NCBI GenBank assembly: GCA_910589305.1
Contig: CAJUTV010000006.1
Location: 124,001-188,000 of the forward strand
Source of the DNA: an uncultured Lachnospira sp.
GTDB lineage: Bacteria > Bacillota > Clostridia > Lachnospirales > Lachnospiraceae
Reading direction: 5' to 3'
Length of the DNA: 64,000 nt
The first letter of the stretch is position 1. Every line of letters starts with the position of its first letter. Made by a program: the position numbers and the translations under genes. The notes below the pieces were generated by a model, which worked only from the letters and a program-made list of their open reading frames with translations, was not told the DNA's origin and did no database searches. Positions 28,348 through 37,514 of this stretch are shown here, in pieces.

Positions 28348-29031
28348 TTACATATTCAATTCAATTTCGCAACAATTTTTATCAATAATAATAACAGAAT
28401 TAAATTTTTTAATATCATTAGGCTGTTGACTTTCCAACAATAAAATAATTACTTTTTGATATTGAGTAAATTCGTATAACTTTTCAATTTCATATTCATC
28501 TAAATATGACAATAAATGCACAAATACAAAACACTTTATTCCTATCAAGTCATGTGATACTTTTATATAATCAATAATTTTTTCAATAAGTGATTCTTCA
28601 TGTTCTGCAAATTTTATGTCCATAAACTTCAATAAATTTTGAATATCTGATTTATCTGTATATGCTAATTCCCAATCTAATTGCTGAAAAATATGTATAC
28701 TATAATTTTCTATCATTGTATAAATTTCATTATTTTTTAACAATAACTCTGTTGATTGAATTTCTTTTTTTAATAACTCATACAATTTGCTTAACAATTT
28801 ACGTTCATTTAATGAAAGTTCAAAAGGATTTATAATACACTTTAAATTATCTTGTATTTTTATAGGAACATTCTCTTCTGATAAAACAAATCCACATTCT
28901 TCACCAGTCTGTCCTATCATAAATTCTTGAATCAATTGCCTAAAAACTTCTGGACTTTCTACTACAAAAAGAATCCTATCATTTTCTTTTAAATCAAATT
29001 TAAATTGATAATCTTTATGCAATAATCTCAT
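28348..29031 (-). CDS. csn2: Csn2, type II-A spacer-acquisition protein
   Basis: Fourth gene of the cas operon, between cas2 and the array, which is where csn2 sits in type II-A loci. The protein has 227 residues with Csn2-type features: KDYQFKFDLKENDRILFVVESPEVFRQLIQEF at the start (given in parts), LVFVHLLSYL-like central strand FVFVHLLSYLDEYEIEKLYE, and a hydrophobic KVIILLLES near 200. Csn2 forms a ring on DNA ends during spacer acquisition. The ATG overlaps cas2 by 4 nt. It fixes the subtype as II-A. Confidence 0.92.
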   Translation of the reverse strand: MRLLHKDYQFKFDLKENDRILFVVESPEVFRQLIQEFMIGQTGEECGFVLSEENVPIKIQDNLKCIINPFELSLNERKLLSKLYELLKKEIQSTELLLKNNEIYTMIENYSIHIFQQLDWELAYTDKSDIQNLLKFMDIKFAEHEESLIEKIIDYIKVSHDLIGIKCFVFVHLLSYLDEYEIEKLYEFTQYQKVIILLLESQQPNDIKKFNSVIIIDKNCCEIELNM

Positions 29032-29348
29032 AAAATTACTAACCTTTCATCTGTATCTAAAGTATTTGATTTTAATTCCCCTGTTATCATTTCCATTTTT
29101 GAAAACTGTTTTTCTGTTAAAGTTAATATTTGTACCAACCCTTCTGGAGGCTTATTTTTACGTATTCCCTGTGTAATTGCTTCTGAAACAGTTGCATTAA
29201 GTGCCAATTTACAATATACCGACTCTTGTAACATCAGAAAGCCATTTTTAACTAAATATTTACGAAATTGTGTATAATTTCTTCGATTTGCCGATGTCAA
29301 TGTCGGCAAATCGAAAAATACTATTACTCTCATATATCTATAACTCAT
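29028..29348 (-). CDS. cas2: Cas2 endoribonuclease-fold adaptation protein
   Basis: 106-residue partner of Cas1 in spacer integration. Seen: RVIVFFDLPT (first strand with the conserved Asp at about 13), NRRNYTQFRKYLVKNGFLMLQESVYC, typical of type II Cas2, and a C-terminal QILTLTEKQF strand. It overlaps cas1 by 11 nt and csn2 by 4 nt, so all four cas genes are translationally linked. Confidence 0.95.
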   Translation of the reverse strand: MSYRYMRVIVFFDLPTLTSANRRNYTQFRKYLVKNGFLMLQESVYCKLALNATVSEAITQGIRKNKPPEGLVQILTLTEKQFSKMEMITGELKSNTLDTDERLVIL

Positions 29349-30210
29349 CTCTATAAAATTTTATAATTGAAATATCTTGCTCATTAATTGCTTCAAAAAT
29401 GCTCCTGCAATAAATTTTAATAGCATTATTCAAATAATTTTTCTTTCCATCTATTATAACTTCTTGATTTAATATATTTATCAATTTCATTTTTTCATCA
29501 TGTTCAAATTTTTCTGGTTTCATAAAATAAACAAATTTATCTATCAAAATTCTAAAAGGCTCCATTAAATCAGAACCTAAATTAAATGGATTAAACATAT
29601 TATCATGAAATAAGGCTAATTGTGTAATATACCCATTGGCTACTATTTCTCTGTTACAAGCAGAAAGTAAAAGAGAATATCCATAATTTAATGCCGAATT
29701 AATTGGTAAATCGGCTGTTCTTGTAAACTTGTTTCCAAATAAAGCATTAAAATAGACTTTAGCTGCATGTCCTTCTCGATTGGTTTTATCGCCAAACTCA
29801 ATCTGTTGAATATACTCTTCTAAAAGCATATATTCTTCTTTTTTTAATTGTTGTAAAAAATTTTTTTGATTTCTTATTTTTTCTGTTACAATTTCTGTCC
29901 AGATTGTCGTTTTTATCTCTTTTGACCATTCTACTTGCTTCTTTACTTTTGTGCTTGTATCATGACTTCCATAATATGCTATTAATTCAGAAGATGGGTT
30001 TCTTTTTTCATCACAAAAAATAACTTTAATCTTTCTTTTTGTTAATTCACTTAATAAAGCGGCTGTTAATGATACTGCTGTGGATTCAATCAATAAAATT
30101 GAAATTTCACTCAAATGAATCTTCGTTATTTCTTCCTGTCTTACTACCATATAATCTAGCTTATAATCCAATTTTGCACTGTTGGAAATCACTACTATTC
30201 GCCAACTCAT
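29338..30210 (-). CDS. cas1: Cas1 integrase
   Basis: 290-residue spacer integrase of the type II branch. Seen: MSWRIVVISNSAKLDYKLDYMVVR at the start in parts, the ILLIESTAVSLTAALLSEL strand-helix pair, the central LPINSALNYGYSLLLSACNREIV helix (in parts) holding the metal-site Glu/His neighbourhood, and LALFHDNMFNPFNLGSDLMEPFR with the conserved His and Asp/Glu residues. It overlaps the cas9 stop by 4 nt. Confidence 0.96.
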   Translation of the reverse strand: MSWRIVVISNSAKLDYKLDYMVVRQEEITKIHLSEISILLIESTAVSLTAALLSELTKRKIKVIFCDEKRNPSSELIAYYGSHDTSTKVKKQVEWSKEIKTTIWTEIVTEKIRNQKNFLQQLKKEEYMLLEEYIQQIEFGDKTNREGHAAKVYFNALFGNKFTRTADLPINSALNYGYSLLLSACNREIVANGYITQLALFHDNMFNPFNLGSDLMEPFRILIDKFVYFMKPEKFEHDEKMKLINILNQEVIIDGKKNYLNNAIKIYCRSIFEAINEQDISIIKFYRDEL

Positions 30211-33200
30211 ACTGTTAATAAGTCAATGACTTGTTCATATAAACCTGTAGGAGATTGTGCAATTAACTTTACATTTTTACAATTACTAATAATTTTTGTT
30301 TTCTGTATTTTACCAGCAGTTGCACCTTCTTTAATTAATATTAAATTTGCTGTAACGGGCTTACATTGAAATAAATGCAAAATTTCTCCCAAAACTACAC
30401 ATTGTTCTTCTAAAGAAAGATTTTTAAATTGTTCTTCTTTTTCTTTTAATTTATCTTTAGGATTTGCAGGTCTATATGAATATATTTTATTTGATAACTT
30501 TTCTATAAATATATTATATAATTTTATATTTTCCTCTTTTGTTATTTTCATATATGAATCTACTTTTAATAATTCTTTTTTATCCTTTCTATTTAAATTT
30601 TTATCAATATATTTTATTATTCTTTTTAAATAAACTACATCATCATTACTTAAACAAAGCTGTACTGCTCCTTGTAATATTAATTGTTTTCCAGTGCTTC
30701 CTTTTAAGTGCATTGGAAAACCATCAATAACTAATTTCGCATTTTTCTTAATACATGGAATTATAATTCTTGGCTCTTTTAATCCATAAAATTGTTTGCA
30801 ATAATCTAATAATAATTCTTGATTTTCATTAAATTCTCTTACACGATATAAAGGGACTGCTTCAATCGTTCTAATAAATTTTCCTTTTTTGTCTTTTGAT
30901 TCTACTAACATAAAATGTGAAGGAGTAATTGAACTATATCCTCCATATTTTTGTGTGTCCATTCCTTTTTTTATTGGAACTAAACTAGCCGATTTTCCTG
31001 CCTTTACTATATTTTCATCAAATAATCCGCCTTTATTACAATAAGCATATCTTGTAAATAAAATATCATTTTTATTCAGTGTATTTTTTACTATAAGGAT
31101 ACTACCTTCATTTCCTCTTTTCCATACAACTTGCTCTTTATATTCTAAATCAAAAGCAAACATTTTTTCCGTTTTCAAACTATATTTTACATTTGGATTC
31201 TTTTTCAACCAATGTAATGGGTTACTTGTAAATTTAGTATGATACACATTTCCAACAACAATATTAAGATATGCATCTTTTGCATGATGATAATCATTCA
31301 AATCTCGCACTTTTACATTATTCGTCTTTTCTTTTCTAAAATCAGATACTGCATTTGCCTTTACATATACAATTTCAGATTCATCATATATTCTTTTTAA
31401 TAATGTTGCTACTACTTTAGACGATTGTCTTGTTTCTACTAACTGTCTATTAATAAATCCAGCTAATTCTTCATTTGTTAAAGGTGTTTTTCTTGTTAAA
31501 CGTTCATATTTTTTATCTGAAATTAACCCTCTATCTTTTAAATATTTCCATTTAGAACACATTTTTTGCTGTATTTCTGGCATAATTATTCCATCTCTTT
31601 TTTTTGCATTAATTCTTCTATCCACCAATACTAAATTATCTAAACTATCGTCTTTTGTTTTCGATTGAGGATAAATATGGTCTCTATCCCATATAGTAGC
31701 ATCATCAAGTCTTGATAAATCAATCTTTTGTCCAGAATACATACACATTCCCATTTGAGTATAATATAAAAATAATTTAATGCTTTGAAATTCTGCCTCT
31801 GTTTTATTTGAAAGTTCTGTACACCAATCTGTTTTACACTCTTTATCAATAACTTTATAAAGTTCTAATAACTTATCTTTTCTTGATGTTGTTCTCTTTT
31901 TTTCTTCTTCACTCCTAGCCATTTCTACAAAAATTTTTTTTGGAACTTTACCCATAATTTTTTTAATTTCCTCTACAATTTGAATCGTTTGCCAAACCGC
32001 ACGCTTAACAGATGGAGAAGCCACTACATCTTGAACGACATTATTATAATTAATTTCACCATCTATATGATATCCTTCATTTGATTCTTCAATCTTTTCT
32101 AAAAAAGTGTACTTTTGGCTAAGCAGCTGCATAAGATTATTTTGTGTGTTTCGTAATCCCTGAATAATGGTTATACATTCTCCTGTTTCACAATCCATTC
32201 CTTCTAATTCTGTAAGAAAACATTTTGATAATCTTCCCCAACCTTGAAATTTTAAACGAGATAATTGTTTTATCTGTTCTTCACTTAAATTTTTTTCATA
32301 ATTTTGTCTGATAACACGTCTTAACATTTTTGAATCATCACCATATAATGTAATCCATAAAATGATGTCTTCTGCCATCTGTTGAACAGCATACTTATCA
32401 ATGTCTTCTTTAAATATCTTTTTTAAATCCAAATAAGATGATAGGGAGGTCTTAAAATTCCTATCAAAACCACTTAAATCTTCATTAGATAAATCATATC
32501 CCTGTGAAATTAAATACTCTAATAACCTTTTTCCAGTAACTTGCTTATATTTTTTGAACACTTCATTATAAATATTTTGTTTTAATTCAACAGATATTTT
32601 TTCATCACGAATCTTAACATTATTTAGTTCATTTAAAACCATATATTCTGAATATAGTAAGGAATATTTAGGCAGAACTGTTTCATTTTGCAAATAAGTG
32701 CATTGATTTGTCATTCTTTGTATAAATTCTGCTGCCGATTTATCAACGTCAACTTTTTGTTTAAAATTCCATGGTCTGATAGAGCCGCTTTCTTCGCCTT
32801 CTTTCCTAATCATCCAACTATTTTCACCTTTTGCTGTATTTAATGGTCCAACATAATAAGGAATCCTAAATTCAAATAAGGAAACAATTTTTTCTGATAC
32901 TGTTTTTCCACTTTCTTCATCTTTTACCTTTAAAAAAGGTAAATATTGCTCAGCATTTTGCAAAATAAGCTGTAATTCCATTTTGTTTACTTGATAAGGA
33001 ATTACTCCATTATCACTATTTACTTGTAATGGCAAAAAGCTTCTGTTCTCAATTTCTTTTAAAATTTGTTTTATTTCCTCCTGTTCCTGAGGCATATTAT
33101 CAAGTAACTTTTTTAAATCTTTATAAAAATCTTCTTGTGTACAACGAGATACTGAAAATTTTTTTCCATTTTTCTTATATTTTCCTATATAAGCACAATA

Positions 33201-34334
33201 ATTATGTTTTTTATCATTTTTATTTCCTTTATCTTTTTTATCATCTTCACTTTTTTTACTATCTTTATCCTTCTTATCAAATACAATTTTAAAAAATTTT
33301 TCATACTCATTTGGACAATACTCTTTTACTAAACCTTTAAGCAAATGTAAATCCTTTTTATGTTTTTCATAAGTATTAACTTTTGCAATACTTAAAAAAG
33401 ATTGTCCATTATACTCTCCACCCTCTAAAATATCTGCAAGAATTACCCAATTATATAATCCATGAAATATATCAACAATTCCTGTTCTTTCTTGGATTTC
33501 ATCTTCTAATAATAGTCTCTTTTCTTCATAACTGCTTTCTGAAAAACTAATTTTATTATGTTCAACTTGTTCTAGCTGTTTATCTTGAAAAATAATGCTT
33601 AAAGTAGCTTTTGAACCTGTAATCAACTTAAATATCTCATTTATTTGTTTATCTTCTTTTTTTATATGGCAAATTTTTTTTAATTCTGAACATTTGCTTG
33701 TTGATGTCTTATTTTTATCTTTGATTATTTTTTCAAATTCACTTTCAGAATCACATTCAAACTCTAAATTAAGTTCATCAAATAGGCATTCTTTAAAAGT
33801 TAAAAAAGTGGTTTGAAAAGAAGTTGCAGAAGCAATGTTTCCATTAAATAAAAAATGCCCCCGATGTTTTAAAATATGATGCAATGCCAGATATACTAAT
33901 CTTATATCATATTCTTTTTCATTTTTTAATAATGCTTTGCGCAAATGATAAATTGTTTTAAACTCTTTATTATAATCAACATCTGTAAAATCATCATCAT
34001 TAAACAATGAGTATATCTGATTCTCTGTTTTATCTTCTGCCCAAAAAGCACTATCTTTTAAACGCTGAAAAAACATAGGGTCTTTTTTATTCATTTCTTC
34101 TGAAAATAATTCCTGCAATAATAAAAGTCGTTGTTTTCTTCTTTGTAATCTTCTGCGATTTGTTCGATGCATTCTTCTTTCTGCTGCTGTATTGGCAGCA
34201 TCAAACAATCGTACTCCCCATAAAGATTTTCCTTTTCGTCTTAAAATATGGTACTGCATATCCGTTACTGCCCAACCTACAGAATCTGTACCAATATCTA
34301 AGCCCAAAAAATAATCATTTACTTCATTATTCAT
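30207..34334 (-). CDS. cas9: Cas9, type II-A RNA-guided nuclease
   Basis: 1375-residue effector. Seen: RuvC-I GLDIGTDSVGW with Asp13, arginine-rich bridge helix near 55-75 (RRMHRTNRRRLQRRKQRL), RuvC-II IFVEMAR with its Glu near 820, HNH DRDHIYPQS with His at 886 (the SpCas9 H840 equivalent), and RuvC-III HHAKDAYLNIVVGN. All catalytic residues are intact. A lysine/aspartate-rich low-complexity insert lies near residues 348-375 in the REC lobe. AGGAGGAG precedes the ATG. The tracrRNA is divergent, 65 nt upstream. The PAM cannot be deduced from sequence alone. Confidence 0.98.
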   Translation of the reverse strand: MNNEVNDYFLGLDIGTDSVGWAVTDMQYHILRRKGKSLWGVRLFDAANTAAERRMHRTNRRRLQRRKQRLLLLQELFSEEMNKKDPMFFQRLKDSAFWAEDKTENQIYSLFNDDDFTDVDYNKEFKTIYHLRKALLKNEKEYDIRLVYLALHHILKHRGHFLFNGNIASATSFQTTFLTFKECLFDELNLEFECDSESEFEKIIKDKNKTSTSKCSELKKICHIKKEDKQINEIFKLITGSKATLSIIFQDKQLEQVEHNKISFSESSYEEKRLLLEDEIQERTGIVDIFHGLYNWVILADILEGGEYNGQSFLSIAKVNTYEKHKKDLHLLKGLVKEYCPNEYEKFFKIVFDKKDKDSKKSEDDKKDKGNKNDKKHNYCAYIGKYKKNGKKFSVSRCTQEDFYKDLKKLLDNMPQEQEEIKQILKEIENRSFLPLQVNSDNGVIPYQVNKMELQLILQNAEQYLPFLKVKDEESGKTVSEKIVSLFEFRIPYYVGPLNTAKGENSWMIRKEGEESGSIRPWNFKQKVDVDKSAAEFIQRMTNQCTYLQNETVLPKYSLLYSEYMVLNELNNVKIRDEKISVELKQNIYNEVFKKYKQVTGKRLLEYLISQGYDLSNEDLSGFDRNFKTSLSSYLDLKKIFKEDIDKYAVQQMAEDIILWITLYGDDSKMLRRVIRQNYEKNLSEEQIKQLSRLKFQGWGRLSKCFLTELEGMDCETGECITIIQGLRNTQNNLMQLLSQKYTFLEKIEESNEGYHIDGEINYNNVVQDVVASPSVKRAVWQTIQIVEEIKKIMGKVPKKIFVEMARSEEEKKRTTSRKDKLLELYKVIDKECKTDWCTELSNKTEAEFQSIKLFLYYTQMGMCMYSGQKIDLSRLDDATIWDRDHIYPQSKTKDDSLDNLVLVDRRINAKKRDGIIMPEIQQKMCSKWKYLKDRGLISDKKYERLTRKTPLTNEELAGFINRQLVETRQSSKVVATLLKRIYDESEIVYVKANAVSDFRKEKTNNVKVRDLNDYHHAKDAYLNIVVGNVYHTKFTSNPLHWLKKNPNVKYSLKTEKMFAFDLEYKEQVVWKRGNEGSILIVKNTLNKNDILFTRYAYCNKGGLFDENIVKAGKSASLVPIKKGMDTQKYGGYSSITPSHFMLVESKDKKGKFIRTIEAVPLYRVREFNENQELLLDYCKQFYGLKEPRIIIPCIKKNAKLVIDGFPMHLKGSTGKQLILQGAVQLCLSNDDVVYLKRIIKYIDKNLNRKDKKELLKVDSYMKITKEENIKLYNIFIEKLSNKIYSYRPANPKDKLKEKEEQFKNLSLEEQCVVLGEILHLFQCKPVTANLILIKEGATAGKIQKTKIISNCKNVKLIAQSPTGLYEQVIDLLTV

Positions 34335-34364
34335 CTTTTGCTCCTCCTAATTATTCTTTTTAAC

Positions 34365-34393
34365 TTGACAATCTCTTTATATATTGTTATAGT
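34365..34393 (+). promoter_or_regulatory. Promoter of the tracrRNA
   Basis: TTGACA (34365-34370), exactly 17 nt, then TATAGT (34388-34393): a near-consensus vegetative promoter, predicting a start at about 34400. It lies 31 nt from the cas9 start codon, so the divergent cas9 promoter must overlap or lie inside the tracrRNA gene. Confidence 0.85.
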
Positions 34394-34399
34394 AATAAT

Positions 34400-34520
34400 A
34401 TCTCGAATGATTTACTACCATACGAGTTTACACTACAAGTTCAAATAAAAATTTATTCAAATCCTTTTGCTGCATTGTGCAGAGTTCTAAGACTTGGCAA
34501 CAAGTCTTTTTATTTTTTTA
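34400..34520 (+). ncRNA. tracrRNA
   Basis: The anti-repeat runs about 34409-34446: TTTACTACCATAC and TTTACACTAC match the complement of the repeat. The duplex has the classic Cas9 bulge: lower stem GUUUGA with UCAAAU, unpaired GA opposite AAGU, then GUAGUG with CACUAC, as in SpCas9. After it come an AATAAA/TTTATT hairpin, a CTGCA/TGCAG hairpin and the terminator AAGACTTG-GCAA-CAAGTCTT with a T-run (about 34489-34520). It is divergent from cas9, outside the cas-array block. Confidence 0.92.
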
Positions 34521-34716
34521 ATTTGTTATTAATTACCAATAAATTATAACATCTTTTTATTTACAAATACAGAAAATATTTTATTTTTTGCATAAATATT
34601 ATAGTTTAATCTCATTAAGCAAGTAGGGAAACGGATTACAAATATTTTTTAACAACAATTGCATTAATTATTTTATATAATATTATTAATAATTATTTTA
34701 TAATATACAAATACAA
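34521..34716. other. Intergenic with a repeat fragment
   Basis: Positions about 34608-34650 (TAATCTCATTAAGCAAGTAG ... CGGATTACAAATAT) resemble part of the dispersed palindromic repeat. The rest is A+T-rich without a gene. Confidence 0.4.
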
Positions 34717-34815
34717 AAAAGACTATCACAAAATGAATCTTCTAAACAAAATATGATATTTTAAATAATGATATATCATATTTTGTAAAAACTTTCGTTT
34801 TGTAACAGTCTTCAT
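34717..34815 (-). terminator. Terminator of the adh-ald-amidase operon
   Basis: On the minus strand GAAGACTGTTACAAAACGAA and TTCATTTTGTGATAGTCTT pair around an inner hairpin (ATATGATAT...ATATCATAT) and run into TTTTTTGTATTT, 60 nt after the amidase stop. Confidence 0.7.
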
Positions 34816-34874
34816 TAAATTCAATAATAATCAAAACAGATATTTTTAATCTGATGCTCTACTTGCTTATAATT

Positions 34875-36104
34875 TTAATCTTCTATTTTAAATGTAAACA
34901 CTGCATTGGGGTCATCATAATTTTCATTTGGAATCCACATCATTGTTTTATCCGTAAGATTATATACCACACTATGTACTGTACAGCCGTTGCCATCATC
35001 ATTTTTCCAAGTTCGTCTGCCTACGATTCCTAAAATATCCATTGCTGCTTTTTCATCTTTTACAACACCATTTGTTTTATTTAATTCTTGATAAATTCTT
35101 TCATAACGGTCATATCCTTTTTTATCCTCAGCAGGTGAATCATCATAATAACCTGGTTGAATAATAAAGTTTGTAATAACTTGATAGTCTGCATCTGCTT
35201 CTACTTTGCCAATATGTGCATCAGCATCATTGTAAGTCACTTTTAACTCTCTTTTAGAACCATCATTATCCGTAGCATCCGTTTTGCCGACCCATTCAAG
35301 AATAGCACTTCTGCCGCTTGCATCGGCAACCATATAATGATAGGAAGTATTTGCAGAATCATGCAAATCATAAGTTGATGCAATCTCTACTGCTTCCTCA
35401 ATATTATCTGCATAGTCAAGAATCAGTCTTAACAATGTTGTCGATGTAAAATCGGGTTTATCTGTATTTTGATTCGTTGCAACCGTTTTGTCACCGCCTT
35501 GATAGGTCATATAAATGCCACAGCTAACTCCCGCATCATTAATTCCATCAAGAGGCGCATAAGAAGCTGCAAGACAGGTGATTTTATTCATCAAACCCTC
35601 AACATTTTTGTCAACATCCATACCTAAAAATTGAAGGTCAACCGTAGAAATAGAAGCATGACGACCTTTGTTTTTTTCTGTAAATACAATACATGTATTC
35701 GTCTTTGAAAAATCATAATTTCGTCCAAAAAGGACATCGCCGCTTTCACTTTTTGCTGTAAACGAAGAACAGCCTATATCAGGGTCACTGATATTCATTT
35801 TAATTAATCCTTTTGTAATTTTATTGGTTACAAAATTAATTAATTCACTATCATTTTTAACACCGCCCTGTGCTACAAAATCATCAAGATAAAAATCGCC
35901 TTTGACGTGCATTGTATAAACTGCCCCATCAAGATGGTCATCATTTCGTTCTCGGACAAGTTTCATGCTTGCCACTGTAAAAATCTCATTGTGCCATACT
36001 GCAAAAACAGTAATACCAAGTATTAATACAAGTGCTAAAAGTGCCGCAGCAATTGCAATAATTATCTTTTTTAAGCGAGACATTGCTTTTTTATTTTGTT
36101 CCAT
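34875..36104 (-). CDS. Membrane-anchored linear amide C-N hydrolase (Ntn hydrolase)
   Basis: N-terminal signal anchor (residues about 11-38), then an extracytoplasmic Ntn-hydrolase domain related to acyltransferase/choloylglycine hydrolase families. Seen: the likely autoprocessing site and nucleophile G-Cys112 in DIGCSSFTA, GRNYDFSKTNTC, and the C-terminal GCTVHSVVYNLTDKTMMWIPNE. Processing before Cys112 is inferred from family knowledge. It is the last gene of a MarR-adh-ald operon, 33 nt after the aldehyde dehydrogenase. It may be an N-acyl amide or bile-salt-type amidase; the substrate is unproven. Confidence 0.85.
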   Translation of the reverse strand: MEQNKKAMSRLKKIIIAIAAALLALVLILGITVFAVWHNEIFTVASMKLVRERNDDHLDGAVYTMHVKGDFYLDDFVAQGGVKNDSELINFVTNKITKGLIKMNISDPDIGCSSFTAKSESGDVLFGRNYDFSKTNTCIVFTEKNKGRHASISTVDLQFLGMDVDKNVEGLMNKITCLAASYAPLDGINDAGVSCGIYMTYQGGDKTVATNQNTDKPDFTSTTLLRLILDYADNIEEAVEIASTYDLHDSANTSYHYMVADASGRSAILEWVGKTDATDNDGSKRELKVTYNDADAHIGKVEADADYQVITNFIIQPGYYDDSPAEDKKGYDRYERIYQELNKTNGVVKDEKAAMDILGIVGRRTWKNDDGNGCTVHSVVYNLTDKTMMWIPNENYDDPNAVFTFKIED

Positions 36105-36137
36105 AATTATAATTCCTTTATTATATATTTATATTTT

Positions 36138-37514
36138 TTATTTAAATAGTATTTTTAAAAGTTTACTGTACATTTTACGATGATAAGGCTGATAACGTAC
36201 TGGCAAATCAATCCATGTCTTTTTATCAACAATGGATTTAGAATGTGAAAAGGCATCAAAACCTTCCTTGCCATGATAAGCTCCCATTCCACTCTCTCCA
36301 ACACCGCCAAAGCCCATTTTACTTGTTGCAAGATGAATAATTGTATCATTAATACAGCCGCCGCCATACGACAGACGTCGTGTCACTTCTTTAATATGCT
36401 TTTTATTTTCTGAAAAAAGATACAATGCCAATGGCTTTGGTTTATTGGCTAAAAGAGCATAAAGCTCACTAAAATTTTCAAACGTGAGAATAGGCATAAT
36501 AGGACCAAAAATTTCTTCCTGCATAATAGCATCGTCCCAAGTAACATTATCCATCACTGTTGGGGCAATCTGTAACGTATCTTTATTAGCTTCTCCGCCA
36601 AAAACAGTTTTATTTTTATCCATCAAACTACAGAGACGATTAAAATGCTTCTCATTAATAATCTTTCCATAATCTGAATTACAAAGAGGATTCTGTCCGT
36701 ATTGCTTTTTAATTTGCATACATACCTCTTTTATAAACTGGTCTTTTACGCTTTTATGACACAGTATATAATCTGGCGCAACACATGTTTGACCGCAATT
36801 TAAATATTTGCCAAACACAATGCGTTTTGCAGCAAGTTTTAATTTTGCACTGCTGTCTACAATACATGGACTTTTACCGCCAAGTTCCAAAACCACAGGG
36901 GTTAATGTTTCAGCCGTATGGCGAAGTACCTCTTTTCCAACATTTTGACTTCCAGTAAAAAATATAAAATCAAATTTTTTCTCAAGAAGCGTTGCATTTT
37001 CCCTTCTTCCGCCAGTAACAACAGCAACATATTTGCTTGAAAAACATTCTGTAATAATTTTCTTTATAATAGCACTTGTTGCCGGCGAATAGGCGCTTGG
37101 TTTGATAATTGCTGTATTTCCCGCAGCAATCGCATTCGCCAATGGTTCAATAGTTAGCAAAAACGGATAATTCCACGGACTCATAATCAAGGTATTTCCA
37201 TATGGTGAAGGTTTTTTATAGCTTCTTGAGGCAAACTGAGAAAGTGGTGTATAAACATTTTTTTCGCGTGCAAATTTACGTGTATGGCGAATCATATAAC
37301 TGATTTCAGTCAACGTCAATCCAACCTCACACATAAAACTCTCAAAATCACTTTTTCCTAAATCCTCCAACAATGCTTTGCAAATTTCGGTCTCATATTT
37401 TTTTACTGTATGATATAATTTTTTTAGCATTTCTATGCGAAATTTAACAGAGAGCGTTGCTCCACTTTGGAAAAATTGCCGCTGACTTTCTAAAATTTTA
37501 TTAATATCCATCAT
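36138..37514 (-). CDS. Aldehyde dehydrogenase, class 3 / fatty-aldehyde type
   Basis: NAD(P)-dependent aldehyde oxidation. Seen: MSPWNYPFLLTIEPLANAIAAGN (cofactor-binding entry), FTGSQNVGKEV, LELGGKSPCIV with the general-base Glu, and the catalytic Cys in YLNCGQTCVAPDY near residue 240. At 458 residues with a C-terminal basic, hydrophobic tail (YQPYHRKMYSKLLKILF) it fits the ALDH3 family, whose tail can attach to membranes. It abuts the alcohol dehydrogenase gene with no gap. Co-operates with it in alcohol/aldehyde metabolism. Confidence 0.93.
   Translation of the reverse strand: MMDINKILESQRQFFQSGATLSVKFRIEMLKKLYHTVKKYETEICKALLEDLGKSDFESFMCEVGLTLTEISYMIRHTRKFAREKNVYTPLSQFASRSYKKPSPYGNTLIMSPWNYPFLLTIEPLANAIAAGNTAIIKPSAYSPATSAIIKKIITECFSSKYVAVVTGGRRENATLLEKKFDFIFFTGSQNVGKEVLRHTAETLTPVVLELGGKSPCIVDSSAKLKLAAKRIVFGKYLNCGQTCVAPDYILCHKSVKDQFIKEVCMQIKKQYGQNPLCNSDYGKIINEKHFNRLCSLMDKNKTVFGGEANKDTLQIAPTVMDNVTWDDAIMQEEIFGPIMPILTFENFSELYALLANKPKPLALYLFSENKKHIKEVTRRLSYGGGCINDTIIHLATSKMGFGGVGESGMGAYHGKEGFDAFSHSKSIVDKKTWIDLPVRYQPYHRKMYSKLLKILFK

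Noticed and set aside
33029..33292. Phe/Tyr/His-rich open frame antisense to cas9
   Set aside because: It mirrors the lysine-rich insertion on the other strand and has no ribosome site or homology.
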